The notes below the pieces were generated by a model. It did not search any database. It saw only the letters and a list, made by a program, of their open reading frames with translations, and was not told where the DNA came from. This document shows, piece after piece, positions 25,951 to 34,954 of a stretch of 64,000 nt of DNA. Numbering within the stretch: position 1 is the stretch's first letter; every line of letters starts with the position of its first letter. The DNA lies in contig OZ252022.1 of NCBI GenBank assembly GCA_965247615.1, forward strand, positions 186,001 to 250,000. Direction: 5' to 3'. Made by a program: the position numbers and the translations under genes. The DNA is from G965197715 sp965247615 (lineage in GTDB: Bacteria; Chloroflexota; Dehalococcoidia; Lucifugimonadales; UBA1127).

Positions 25951-26652
25951 ATGCAGAGCATAGAGACCCCCGACCGCGCCATGGTCGTGATCCCCCACCC
26001 GGACGACGCCGAGTCTGGCTGCGGCGGCACCGTCGCCCGATGGGTCAGTGAAGGCGCACAGGTCTTCTTTGTCCTGTGCACCGACGGCCGCGCAGGCACC
26101 AGTGACCAGGAGATGGTGGCCGACAGGCTGGCGGAGATCCGCGAGCAAGAGCAGCGGCATGCCGCCGCCGTCCTCGGCGTCAGCGAGGTCCTCTGCCTCG
26201 GCCACCCGGACGGCGCCTTGGACCGCACCGAGTCCCTCCTCGGTGACCTGGTCCACGCCATTCGCCACTACCGCCCAGACGTCGTGCTGAGCACGGCGCC
26301 CCACCGGGTCTCATCCCACCAGCACCAGGACCACCGCGCCGCAGGCCGTGTCAGCGAGGACGCCTGCTTCCCCTTTGCCAGGGACCCCCTGCACTTTCCC
26401 CAGCACCTTAGGGAAGAGGGGCTCCAGCCCTACAAGGTCGGCACCCTCCTCTTCTGGGGCGCCGATGCCCCGGACGTCTGCGTGGACATCACGGACACCG
26501 TCGACCTGAAGGTCCTCTCCCTCCAAAAGCACGCCAGCCAGATGCGCGCATTTGGCCTGGGCGCCCGGATTCGCGGGCGCGCTCAGGAGGTGGGTGAGTT
26601 GGCCGGCTGCCTCTACGCCGAGACCTTCAGCAGGATCACCTTCCGCCGCTAG
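25951..26652 (+). CDS. PIG-L family (LmbE-like) N-acetylglucosaminyl deacetylase
   Basis: 233 residues. Zinc motif P-H-P-D-D-A-E near 16-22 and the second site H-Q-H-Q-D-H, as in MshB/BshB and PIG-L enzymes that remove acetyl from GlcNAc-linked small molecules. Start at ATG 25951, with GGAGG 12 bases upstream; the TTG at 25933 would overlap that element. Pairing with an MshA-like glycosyltransferase is suggestive; no MshC or BshC is nearby. Confidence 0.85.
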   Translation: MQSIETPDRAMVVIPHPDDAESGCGGTVARWVSEGAQVFFVLCTDGRAGTSDQEMVADRLAEIREQEQRHAAAVLGVSEVLCLGHPDGALDRTESLLGDLVHAIRHYRPDVVLSTAPHRVSSHQHQDHRAAGRVSEDACFPFARDPLHFPQHLREEGLQPYKVGTLLFWGADAPDVCVDITDTVDLKVLSLQKHASQMRAFGLGARIRGRAQEVGELAGCLYAETFSRITFRR

Positions 26653-26756
26653 GCCACCTCGCGAAGCGGCAGCCCCCGCGGCCCCTTCTGGCTCAGCCTT
26701 GAAGACGCCGGGGCGCTATGCTACGATGCCAGAGATTTCCCTCCCTAGGGGGCGAG

Positions 26757-27344
26757 GTGGCGGGGCGATCCGAGGGCAGTATCCAACACCCTGAACATAT
26801 CCAGTGGGATGGGGCTTCCCCGGGGGCCCTCGTCGCCGTGCAAGTCTTCCCGCCCTACCGCCGCCGGGTCTCCCAAACCTGGCTCCTGAGCGTCGCACAG
26901 GTAGCGTTCGACTCGGCGGGAGAGCCCTGGCCGCTGTCGGACCCGCAACGGCGATGGGAGATAGAGCTCGTCATAGCCGACGACGACACGGTCCGCGACC
27001 TGAACCGGCGCTATCGGGGACTGGACGAGGTGACCGACGTCCTCGCCTTCTCCCCCCTTCACGGCGGACACTTCGAGGGCCCGGACGAACCCCCGGAGCA
27101 GCCGGAGGTCCCCTTCCCGGACATCGGCCTCGCGGCGGAGTCCCTGGGCCAGGTGATCATCGCTTTCCCGCAGGCCGAGCGCCAGGCCCTTCAGGCAGGG
27201 GCCACCCTGAAGCAAGAGGTGGCGGCCCTCATCGTCCACGGTATACTGCACCTCCTGGGCCACGACCACCTTGACCCGCATGAAGAGAAGCAGATGCTGG
27301 CCCTCCAGCAGGAGACCCTGAAGCGTGTGCCCCTGGACGGATAG
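26757..27344 (+). CDS. ybeY: Endoribonuclease YbeY
   Basis: Metal-dependent nuclease for 16S rRNA 3' maturation and ribosome quality control. Motif H-G-I-L-H-L-L-G-H-D-H holds the three metal histidines. R-Y-R-G-L-D-E-V-T-D-V-L-A-F is also diagnostic. GTG 26757 was chosen: AGGGGG lies four bases upstream, and the ATG at 26718 falls inside an apparent extended -10 (TGCTACGAT, 26719-26727). A GTG at 26838 is also possible, since the first ~27 residues are not conserved. Confidence 0.9.
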   Translation: MAGRSEGSIQHPEHIQWDGASPGALVAVQVFPPYRRRVSQTWLLSVAQVAFDSAGEPWPLSDPQRRWEIELVIADDDTVRDLNRRYRGLDEVTDVLAFSPLHGGHFEGPDEPPEQPEVPFPDIGLAAESLGQVIIAFPQAERQALQAGATLKQEVAALIVHGILHLLGHDHLDPHEEKQMLALQQETLKRVPLDG

Positions 27345-27420
27345 GCCCCTCTCCGGAGGCCGCTCCGGGCTGGATCACCCGCCGCGAAAGCCAAGCAGGA
27401 CCTAGGAGACCGGGCTACCC

Positions 27421-29121
27421 GTGACAACCCTGGGCCTTTACCAGAAGTGGCGCCCCCAGGTCTTCGCCGACCTGGTGGGCCAGGACCCCGTGGTCCAGAC
27501 CCTGCGCCAGGCCGTGACCCTCGGCAGGGTGTCCCACGCCTACCTCTTCTCCGGCCCCAGGGGAACGGGGAAGACCAGCGCCGCCAGAATCCTCGCCAAG
27601 GCGCTGAACTGTCAGAGCCTGGGCCCCGCATCGCCGCAGCCGGAGGGGGGCCTCCAGGGTGAACCGGACGGCTCTTGCCCCTTCTGCCTCGCGGTCAGCG
27701 AAGGTCGCGCCCTGGACCTCATCGAGATGGACGCCGCAAGCCACCGCGGCATCGACGATGTCCGCAGCCTCCGCGAGCGCGTCTTCGGCTCCGGGCCCGC
27801 CGAGGGGCGCTGCAAGGTCTACATCATCGACGAAGCCCACATGCTCACCGAGCCCGCCTTCAACGCCCTGCTCAAGACCCTGGAAGAGCCCGCCCCCTGG
27901 GCCTACTTCATCCTCTGTACGACCGAGGCCCACAAGATCCCCGCCACCATCCTCTCCCGATGCCAGCGCTTCGACTTCCGCCGCATCGGACCCGCGGACG
28001 TCCAGGCCCGCCTCCACACCGTCTGCACCGGTGAGGGGGTCGAAGCGGAGCCGGAGGCCCTCAGGGCCATCGCACGCGCCAGCTGGGGCAGCCTCCGTGA
28101 CGCCTGCAACGTGCTGGAGCAGGCCATCGTCACCGCCGGGTCCCCCATCACCCTGGCCTGTCTCCAGGAGCTCCTTGGACTCAGCAGGAACGCCAGCTCA
28201 CTGGAGCTGGTCCGCCACTCACTGGCCGGCGACGCCTCCCAGGGGCTCGTCGTCATCGGCAAGGCCACCGCCGCGGGCGCCGACCTGCGCGCCTTCCATC
28301 GGGACGTCATGGAGTTCCTGCGGGCCGTGCTGCTCTCCAAGGCCGGTGTCACTGAGGGGCTGGACTACCCGGCAGAGCTCCTCAAAGACGTGCAGGCCAT
28401 TGCCGCGGAGGTATCCTGGGACCGCCTTCTCCTGGCCACCAAGCTCTTCAGCCAGGTCAACCTCCGATCCTCAGAGGCCCCCACCACCTTGCCCCTAGAG
28501 CTGGCCCTGGTGGAGTCGACAGCCGCACCGGGCCGCCCCCAACCCGCGGCAGAGCAGCGGCAAGCCCCGGCCGCGCCAACGAGACCCGCCCCAGCCCCAT
28601 CGACGCCTGCGCCAAGGCCGTATGTCCCGCCCCAGGCAGCGGGAACGCCCCCCGCAGACGCGCCGACTCCGGCGCCGATTGTCGCTGCCGCGCCTGCCGT
28701 GCCGTCGACCGCAGGGCCGCCGCCGGAGCAGGCACCCGCCCCGGTCCCCGTTCCGGGCGCTTCCTCCGGCGCTTCCTCCGTCCCGCCGCACCAATGGGAT
28801 GCCCTGCGCCAGGCATTGAAGCGGACCAAGGGCAACAAGTACGTCCTTGGCTCCCTCCTCCTGGACTGCCGGCAGCAGAACATAGAGGGCAATTCACTGG
28901 TGCTGTACTTCAAGAACCGCGCCAACCGGGACCGCCTGGAAGAGGAGCTCCAAAACCCCATCGGCCTGCGCGCCGTACAGGAGGCGGTGAAGGGCGCCTT
29001 CGGGCAAGAGTACACCCTGCAGCTCACCGTGGAAGGCGGCAACGGCTCCGCGGAGCAGGGCGAAGGCGGCCACCTGGTCCGCGCCGCCATGGCCCTGGGC
29101 GCCAGAATAGTGGACCCTTAG
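27421..29121 (+). CDS. dnaX: DNA polymerase III subunit gamma/tau
   Basis: Clamp-loader ATPase. 566 residues, GTG start. Y-Q-K-W-R-P in the first 15, Walker A G-P-R-G-T-G-K-T at 45-52, zinc-site cysteines (near 64 and C-P-F-C), Walker B I-I-D-E-A-H, and the SRC motif L-S-R-C-Q-R-F-D-F. A Pro/Ala-rich linker (about 365-455) leads to a small C-terminal domain. ebfC follows after 11 bases, then recR, the classic order. Confidence 0.97.
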   Translation: MTTLGLYQKWRPQVFADLVGQDPVVQTLRQAVTLGRVSHAYLFSGPRGTGKTSAARILAKALNCQSLGPASPQPEGGLQGEPDGSCPFCLAVSEGRALDLIEMDAASHRGIDDVRSLRERVFGSGPAEGRCKVYIIDEAHMLTEPAFNALLKTLEEPAPWAYFILCTTEAHKIPATILSRCQRFDFRRIGPADVQARLHTVCTGEGVEAEPEALRAIARASWGSLRDACNVLEQAIVTAGSPITLACLQELLGLSRNASSLELVRHSLAGDASQGLVVIGKATAAGADLRAFHRDVMEFLRAVLLSKAGVTEGLDYPAELLKDVQAIAAEVSWDRLLLATKLFSQVNLRSSEAPTTLPLELALVESTAAPGRPQPAAEQRQAPAAPTRPAPAPSTPAPRPYVPPQAAGTPPADAPTPAPIVAAAPAVPSTAGPPPEQAPAPVPVPGASSGASSVPPHQWDALRQALKRTKGNKYVLGSLLLDCRQQNIEGNSLVLYFKNRANRDRLEEELQNPIGLRAVQEAVKGAFGQEYTLQLTVEGGNGSAEQGEGGHLVRAAMALGARIVDP

Positions 29122-29132
29122 AAGGAGACCCG

Positions 29133-29438
29133 ATGAACAAGAACCTCATTCGGCAAGCACAGCAGCTCCAGGCGCGGCTGGAAAAGGCCCAGCAGGAGCT
29201 GGAGACCGCCACCGTGGAGGCTTCCGCCGGCGGCGGCGTTGTGACCGTCACGGTGTCCGGCAAGCTCAAGATCGAGTCCGTCACCATCGACCCCCAGGCC
29301 GTCGACCCTGACGACGTCGAGATGCTCGAGGAGCTGGTCATGGCCGCGGCCAACGAGGCCCTCCAGAAGGCCCAGGACCTGGCCCAGCAGAAGATGGGCG
29401 CCATCACCGGCGGCATGAACATCCCGGGGTTGAGGTAG
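29133..29438 (+). CDS. ebfC: Nucleoid-associated protein YbaB/EbfC
   Basis: 101 residues. Coiled-coil start (Q-A-Q-Q-L-Q-A-R-L-E-K-A-Q-Q-E-L), then G-G-G-V-V-T-V-T-V-S-G and the Met-rich tail. Dimeric DNA-binding tweezers. AAGGAGA lies before the ATG. The gene is inside a longer open frame, but only this ATG gives the family. Confidence 0.95.
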   Translation: MNKNLIRQAQQLQARLEKAQQELETATVEASAGGGVVTVTVSGKLKIESVTIDPQAVDPDDVEMLEELVMAAANEALQKAQDLAQQKMGAITGGMNIPGLR

Positions 29439-29461
29439 CCTCCCATCAAGGCGCGAACCCC

Positions 29462-30103
29462 ATGAACAGCCGGCACTCAGAGCGCATCCCCGCCGCCGAG
29501 CCCGTTGTCCGCCTCATCGAGGAGCTCAACAAGCTCCCCGGCGTCGGCCCCAAGAGCGCTCAGCGCCTGACGTACCACCTCGTGCGGATGCCCGCCCAGG
29601 AGGCGCGCGCCCTGGCCGAGGCCATTCAGGCCGTCAAGGACGACGTCGGCTTCTGCTCCGTGTGCTGGAACATCACAGACCAGGACCCCTGCATCATCTG
29701 CGTCAACCAGGACCGGGACCGCTCCACCTTTTGCGTCGTGGAAGACCCCCTTGACGTGCTGGCCGTGGAGCGCACCGGGGTGTACAAGGGGCTCTATCAC
29801 GTCCTCCACGGCGCCATCTCCCCCGTCAACGGCATCGGGCCGGAGGAGCTGCGCGTCAAAGAGCTTCTGGGGCGCCTGCGCACCAGTAGCGGCGAAGACG
29901 CCAGCGCCGTCCACGAGGTGATCCTCGCCACCAACCCCAACCTGGAGGGCGAGGCCACCGCCATGTACCTGCAACGCCTCCTTGCCCCCCTCGGCGTTCG
30001 CGTGACCCGCCTGGCCCGCGGCCTCTCCACCGGGGGCGAGCTGGAGTACGCCGACGAGCTCACCCTAACCCGGGCCTTTGAGGGGCGCCAGGAGTTCTCC
30101 TGA
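29462..30103 (+). CDS. recR: Recombination mediator RecR
   Basis: 213 residues. Helix-hairpin-helix L-P-G-V-G-P-K-S-A-Q-R near 25-35, zinc finger Cys65, 68, 77, 80, and a Toprim domain with V-V-E-D-P and the E-L/T-x-x-L-x-x-L-L tail. Works with RecO and RecF to load RecA. recO starts 25 bases downstream. Confidence 0.97.
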   Translation: MNSRHSERIPAAEPVVRLIEELNKLPGVGPKSAQRLTYHLVRMPAQEARALAEAIQAVKDDVGFCSVCWNITDQDPCIICVNQDRDRSTFCVVEDPLDVLAVERTGVYKGLYHVLHGAISPVNGIGPEELRVKELLGRLRTSSGEDASAVHEVILATNPNLEGEATAMYLQRLLAPLGVRVTRLARGLSTGGELEYADELTLTRAFEGRQEFS

Positions 30104-30128
30104 CCCCGCGCCCGCACAAGGACCGAAC

Positions 30129-30929
30129 GTGGACACCCCCCGCTTCACCAAGACCGATGCCGTCGTTCTGAAGCAGAGCGCCATCGGCGAGGCCGACCGC
30201 GTCCTCACTATGTTCACCCTCGATCGCGGCAAGCTGCGCGCCGCGGCCCGTGGGGTGCGCCGCCCCAGGAGCCGCATGGCAGGCCACCTGGAGCCGCTGG
30301 TGCACTGCCGCGTCATGCTCGTCAGGGGGCGCTCCATGCCCATAGTGGCGGGAGCCGAGACCATCCAGGGGTTCTCACGGCTCCGCACCGACCTCGACGC
30401 CCTGGCCAGGGCGCTCGTCTGCGTCGAGCTCGTCGACGCCTTCTCCCCGGAAGAGCAGGCAAACCCCTCGGTGCTCACCCTCCTCCTTGAAACCCTGGCG
30501 CGCCTCGAAGCCGGCGAGACCGATACCCTGCTCCGCCACTTCGAGCTCCTGCTTCTGCAGTGCATGGGGTATATGCCGGAGCTCCAGCACTGCGTCCGGT
30601 GTCAGTCCGCCATACTCCCGGAGCAGCACGCCTTCAGCCCAACCCTGGGCGGCGTCATCTGCCTCACCTGCGTGGCCTATGGACGCACCGGCGCCCACCC
30701 GGGCCAGCCGGAGGCCCCCGTCCTTCCCCTGTCTCTCAACGCACTGAAGGTGCTCCGCTACTTCCAGGGCCACTCCTACCAGGAGGCGCGCACCCTCCAC
30801 GTACGGCCGCCCCTGGCCAGGGAGTTGGAGGCCCTGATGGGCAGCTACATCCCCTACCTGCTGGAGCGCCAACGCAGAGCGCCGGCCTTCCTGGAGGGGC
30901 TCCGCCAGATGGGCGCAGGAGCGGCCTAG
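30129..30929 (+). CDS. recO: DNA repair protein RecO
   Basis: 266 residues from GTG 30129. N-terminal OB fold (T-D-A-V-V-L-K-Q-S-A-I-G-E-A-D-R-V-L-T), helical middle, and a Cys cluster (H-C-V-R-C, then I-C-L-T-C) that binds zinc. The open frame extends upstream into recR, but homology starts here. Last of the dnaX-ebfC-recR-recO run. Confidence 0.95.
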   Translation: MDTPRFTKTDAVVLKQSAIGEADRVLTMFTLDRGKLRAAARGVRRPRSRMAGHLEPLVHCRVMLVRGRSMPIVAGAETIQGFSRLRTDLDALARALVCVELVDAFSPEEQANPSVLTLLLETLARLEAGETDTLLRHFELLLLQCMGYMPELQHCVRCQSAILPEQHAFSPTLGGVICLTCVAYGRTGAHPGQPEAPVLPLSLNALKVLRYFQGHSYQEARTLHVRPPLARELEALMGSYIPYLLERQRRAPAFLEGLRQMGAGAA

Positions 30930-31315
30930 GACCCGCCCCGGGGAAGTCGTCGCGGCGGCGACCCGCCCACAACCCACAACCTATCCCGCCAAGCTGCGGC
31001 TCCTCCCCTGGATTCCCGCTTTCGCGGGAATGACGGTGGGGGAGGTGCGGCAATGACGGCAGGTGGGCGCGGGTAATGACGGCGGGCGGGCGCGGGAACG
31101 ACGGCAGGTGGGTGCGGGAATGACGGCGGGCGGGCGCGGGAATGACGGTTATGCAAGGGTCTCCGCAGGCGGGATTCCAGGGGAGGCGGCGAGGGCGTGG
31201 GGCGCGGGTGGAAGAGGGGGAGCCACCGCCGCGCCGCCATCCCGAACATGTCGAAGGATGAGCGGGCTCGTGCCCTACGCCATCCCCCCACAAAGCCGTC
31301 GCGCAGCGACCCGCC
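30930..31315. repeat. Repeat patch: class A palindrome and GGGAATGACGG decay products
   Basis: No gene. 31012-31031 is an exact class A palindrome. To its right are several copies of GTGCGGGAATGACGGCGGG and one TGACGGTTATGCAAGGGTCTCC. Between convergent genes recO and the M16 peptidase. Confidence 0.8.
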
Positions 31316-32578
31316 TCACGCCGCCAGCAGCTTCTCGAATCGAACGGGGCTCCGGTAGGGGCCCACCACCGCCAGGCTGATCTGCTCGGGGACCAGCAGC
31401 GCGCGCGCCACGTCCAGCACCTCGTCCAGCGCGACCGCGTCGATGTGCGCCAGGGCCTCGTCGACGGTCAGAACCTGCTCCATGAGCAGTTCCTGCCCCC
31501 CGACCCAGAAGGCCGCGCCCCGCGTGTCCTCCAGCCGCAGCACCAGCTTCCCCTTGGCCATCTCCTTGGCCTTGGCCAGCTCCGCCCCGGAGATCTCGTG
31601 CTTCACCTTCTCAAACTCCCCGAGGATGCTGCGGACAGCCCGCGCCCCGTTGGCGGGGTTCGAGGCCGCGGAGACCCCCAAGGCCCCCGTATCCTGGAGG
31701 CGGCTCACAAAGCTGCCCACGTGGTACACGAGCCCTTGCCGCTCCCGCAGCTCCAGGAAGAGCCGGCTGCTCATGCCCTCGCCGAGGATGATGCTCAGCA
31801 GGTCAAGGGCGTACCGCTGCGGGTGATTCGCCGGCAGCGCGCGCACCGCCAGCGATATGTGCGCCTGCTCGCTCTGGCGCCGCTCCACCCGCACCCGCGG
31901 CGCCAATTGGCCGTCCTGGGCGGGGGCCCAGTCCGGGGCCTCCCCGGGGGCCCACGCCCCCATGTGCTCCTCCAGGAGTGCAGCCACCTCCCGGTGCGAC
32001 ACGTCGCCCGCGATGCTGACCACGGCGTTGGATGGAACGTACTGTCCCCCCATGCAGGACAGCAGCGACTGGCGGCTGATGCCGCCCACCGTCTCCGGCG
32101 TCCCCCCAATGTCCCGGCCCAGGGGCTGGTCCGGCCACACCAGCTCGTCAACCAGGACATCCGCCCAATCGTCGGGACTGTCCCGGGTCATGGCCAACTC
32201 CTCCAGCACCACCGCCCGCTCCCGCTCTACCTCCTCGGCGTCGAAGAGTGAGCTCTGCACCATGTCGGCCAGCAGGTCCACCGTCGTCTCCAGGTGCGCC
32301 CCCGCCACCTTGCACCAGTAGGTGGTGAGCTCCCGGTCCGTCGCCGCGTTCATCATCCCCCCGACCCCTTCGATGGTCTCGCTGATCTCCCGCGCCGTGG
32401 GCCGGCGGCGCGTCCCCTTGAAGCAGAGGTGCTCGATGAAGTGGTACGCCCCGCTCTCCTCCTTCGACTCGTGCCGCGAACCCCCGCCGATGAGGACCGC
32501 CACGGTCACTGAGCGGGCGTGCGGCATTGAGATCGTGAGAACACGGAGGCCGTTGGCCAGGGTGCTTCGTTCAAACAT
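31316..32578 (-). CDS. M16-family zinc peptidase (PqqL/processing-peptidase-like)
   Basis: 420 residues. Inverted zinc motif H46-F-I-E49-H50 with the downstream Glu in R-E-R-A-V-V-L-E-E, then N-A-A-T-D-R-E-L-T-T-Y-W. Both M16 domains are present. No signal peptide, so probably cytoplasmic. The minus-strand gene next to a phage-like gene set; it may be a normal host gene. Confidence 0.9.
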   Translation of the reverse strand: MFERSTLANGLRVLTISMPHARSVTVAVLIGGGSRHESKEESGAYHFIEHLCFKGTRRRPTAREISETIEGVGGMMNAATDRELTTYWCKVAGAHLETTVDLLADMVQSSLFDAEEVERERAVVLEELAMTRDSPDDWADVLVDELVWPDQPLGRDIGGTPETVGGISRQSLLSCMGGQYVPSNAVVSIAGDVSHREVAALLEEHMGAWAPGEAPDWAPAQDGQLAPRVRVERRQSEQAHISLAVRALPANHPQRYALDLLSIILGEGMSSRLFLELRERQGLVYHVGSFVSRLQDTGALGVSAASNPANGARAVRSILGEFEKVKHEISGAELAKAKEMAKGKLVLRLEDTRGAAFWVGGQELLMEQVLTVDEALAHIDAVALDEVLDVARALLVPEQISLAVVGPYRSPVRFEKLLAA

Positions 32579-32654
32579 AGGGCCTCCGTAAGGCGTCGGA
32601 CAGAGTGGAATATGCTACGTGCCAGTGTACCGGCGATGGCCTTGGGGGGCAAAC

Positions 32655-32745
32655 CGGGTCGCTGGCGCGACGGCCTTGTAGGAGGAGGGTTGCGGGGCCG
32701 CCACGGCAGGTAGGTGCGGGATTGACGGTTGTGCAAGGGTCTCGT
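32655..32745. repeat. Class B repeat followed by the GTTGTGCAAGGGTCTC element
   Basis: GTCGC-TGGC-GCGAC followed by GGCCTTGTAGGAGGAGGGTTG and, 40 bases on, GACGGTTGTGCAAGGGTCTC. Confidence 0.75.
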
Positions 32746-32746
32746 C

Positions 32747-32959
32747 CTACGAGTACACGGCCACGACGACGGCGTCGGCGGGGTTCGCCGCGTCCCACAG
32801 GATGACCGCGCACGAGCGGCCGCCGACCATGTCGGACGCCCCAATGTTCCGCGCCACCGGCACGTTCCGGAGCCAGCTGGCCAGGCTCCCCGCCATCTGA
32901 AGCGTCGCCCTGTACGTGCCACTGTCGAAGGCCCTGATCGTGCCCCTGCGAATCTCCAT
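32747..32959 (-). CDS. Small phage-like protein, possible baseplate-spike OB domain
   Basis: 70 residues, almost all beta-prone (G-T-Y-R-A-T-L-Q-M-A-G-S, V-P-V-A-R-N-I, C-A-V-I-L-W-D-A-A-N-P-A-D-A-V-V-V-A-V). Its ATG directly follows the stop of the baseplate-hub-like gene. Position after a hub gene resembles gpV/spike genes of contractile phages. That role is inference. Confidence 0.5.
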   Translation of the reverse strand: MEIRRGTIRAFDSGTYRATLQMAGSLASWLRNVPVARNIGASDMVGGRSCAVILWDAANPADAVVVAVYS

Positions 32960-32960
32960 G

Positions 32961-34949
32961 TCACACTCCCCCCAGCGTCAGCCGCTGGACGTACCGAGGC
33001 TCACCGCTCCGCCGGAAATCCAGCCGCACCCCCGTGACGCGCCGCCGCGCCGCCGTCAGACCCGCCCGGGCGTCCGTGATCTCGACCACGTCATAGAGCT
33101 CCTGGCCGCAGTTGGGCTGCACACTCACGTCGCCGGAGACGGTCTCCCGGTCCAGCCGGCGGAGCAGCTCCCGGCACCGGTCGTCCGCCTTCTCCATCGT
33201 GTCCAGGTTCAGATCGTGCTCCTGCAACAGGCGTTCGCCCTGCAGCGGGACCTCCTCCCAGGCGAAGAGCTCCGCCACCCCCGCCGCGCCGAACACCTGC
33301 ACCCTCGTGTAGGGCAGGGTGTGGCGCGAGTAGTGGCCCGCCATGAGTGCGTGCTCCGTGCCGAAGGCATAGTCCCTGGCGTCGCTCTCCCGGACCTGCC
33401 GGAGCCGGCCCTCGTGCCCCCGGAAGGACAGCACGTCCGGCGCCAGGGCCAGCAGGCGCCGGACGACGGCGCTGCCGCTCTGCCCGGGATGGACGGTGAA
33501 CTCCGGCCTGTGCGTCTCGATGGTGCCGCTCGCGTCCGGCGAGTTCAGCGTGAAGCCCACCCGGTTCAGGATGTAGGCCAGAATGTCCCGGACGCTGCTC
33601 TCGCCGGAGTCCCAGGAGAGCTGCCGCCGCGCGTGCCAGCCTCCCAGGACCCCCCAGGCGTCGACGGCGTAGAGCGTGAGCGTCGCCCGTCCGCCCTGCG
33701 AGAGGTGCTCCCAGCCCGAGACCCAGTAGGCGGCCCCCGAGGACACCTCGGTCCCTTGGGGCGTGACGTAGCCCGGGCTCACGCGGACCTCCGAGCCCTG
33801 GCGCATAGCCGCCAGCGCGCCCGCGCCGGGGCGGCCGTAGCGCCCGTCGTCGTTGCGCAGCACCATGGTGACCTGGCCGCCCTCCGCGCCCTCCCGGCTG
33901 GACAGCTCCAACACGTCGCGCGAGACGTCCAGGGGTCCGCCCGCAAGCGTCCCGCGCCATACCCCGGCGGGATGGGAGAGCCAGAGCGTCCCGCTGTCGG
34001 AGGCAAGCGCCAGGCCGTACTCCGTCTCCAGATCGAAGGGGACCGGGTCGCGCCACAGGTCCTGGGCGAAGCTGGTCCCCGGGAGCGTATGCAGAAGGTG
34101 GATGCGCTTCGACGGCGTCACCCCGCTGTACTTCTCTACGTAGGACAGCCGCGTGACGTCCGGCGACGACAGGAACGGCGTATGGAACTCGACGTCCGAG
34201 TCTTCCTGCGCCCGGCCTATGGCCCGCAGCGCAGACCACGTGTCCGACGCCTGTTCTCCTCCGTCGCCGTGGATGCAGGTCCACAGTCCGGGTCCGCCGG
34301 CCGGACCGGCCCCCGCGACGGCCAGGTCCCAGTCCCGGGTGTAGACGCACGCCAGGCCAGTCACGCCGGACAGGTCGTTCGTCCAGGTTAGGGACGTGCT
34401 CCACCGCGGGCCTGCCCGCTTCTTGACGTACACACGCGAGTCGGATGCGGCGTAGAACAGCGCCGCCGTCCCGGATGCGTTGAAGGCCGCCGCCAGCCAG
34501 TGCACCCCGTCGCCGGAAGGGACCACCACCGTCTGGCCGGCGGCCCAGCTCGCCCCGTTGTCCCCGCTCTCCCGCAGGTAGATGGTCCTGCCGTCATAGT
34601 TGTCGACGAAGAAGAGGAGGATTGTTGCCCCGTGCGCGCACAGGGCGACGTTGCACTCAAGCGACGCGTAGTCGAGCCTGGTCCAGGCGGAGAAGTCGCT
34701 GCCGGCCCCGGGAGCGGCAACGCGCTGCACGTACAGGCCCCGGTCAGACGCCCTTTCCCGGGCACGGACCAGGGCGCCGTCCCCCGCCATGACAGCGGCG
34801 TGATGGCGGCCGTCTTCGCTGCCGGTGTACACCCGCTCCGGCGATGGCCGCGCCACACCCGCCAGCATGTCCCGGACCTCCACCCGCACGTGGGGCACGC
34901 CGGATGCGCTCTGCTGCGCCGCGAGAAGCGTTGGCGATAGGCTTCGCAT
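32961..34949 (-). CDS. Propeller-containing phage baseplate hub-like protein
   Basis: 662 residues. Residues about 50-270 look like a beta-propeller with an Asp-box (S-G-D-N-G-A-S-W). The C-terminal half (about 300-662) has the layout of a phage hub/tail protein: a lectin-like region, then A-Y-I-L-N-R-V-G, G-S-A-V-V-R-R-L-L-A-L-A-P-D, and a final V-E-I-T-D-A-R-A-G-L...R-R-V-T-G-V-R-L-D-F. ATG 34949 chosen because upstream in-frame sequence is only a shadow of the connector gene, whose stop is six bases away. Probably binds the cell surface or a glycan. No close family recalled. Confidence 0.6.
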   Translation of the reverse strand: MRSLSPTLLAAQQSASGVPHVRVEVRDMLAGVARPSPERVYTGSEDGRHHAAVMAGDGALVRARERASDRGLYVQRVAAPGAGSDFSAWTRLDYASLECNVALCAHGATILLFFVDNYDGRTIYLRESGDNGASWAAGQTVVVPSGDGVHWLAAAFNASGTAALFYAASDSRVYVKKRAGPRWSTSLTWTNDLSGVTGLACVYTRDWDLAVAGAGPAGGPGLWTCIHGDGGEQASDTWSALRAIGRAQEDSDVEFHTPFLSSPDVTRLSYVEKYSGVTPSKRIHLLHTLPGTSFAQDLWRDPVPFDLETEYGLALASDSGTLWLSHPAGVWRGTLAGGPLDVSRDVLELSSREGAEGGQVTMVLRNDDGRYGRPGAGALAAMRQGSEVRVSPGYVTPQGTEVSSGAAYWVSGWEHLSQGGRATLTLYAVDAWGVLGGWHARRQLSWDSGESSVRDILAYILNRVGFTLNSPDASGTIETHRPEFTVHPGQSGSAVVRRLLALAPDVLSFRGHEGRLRQVRESDARDYAFGTEHALMAGHYSRHTLPYTRVQVFGAAGVAELFAWEEVPLQGERLLQEHDLNLDTMEKADDRCRELLRRLDRETVSGDVSVQPNCGQELYDVVEITDARAGLTAARRRVTGVRLDFRRSGEPRYVQRLTLGGV

Positions 34950-34954
34950 ATTGT

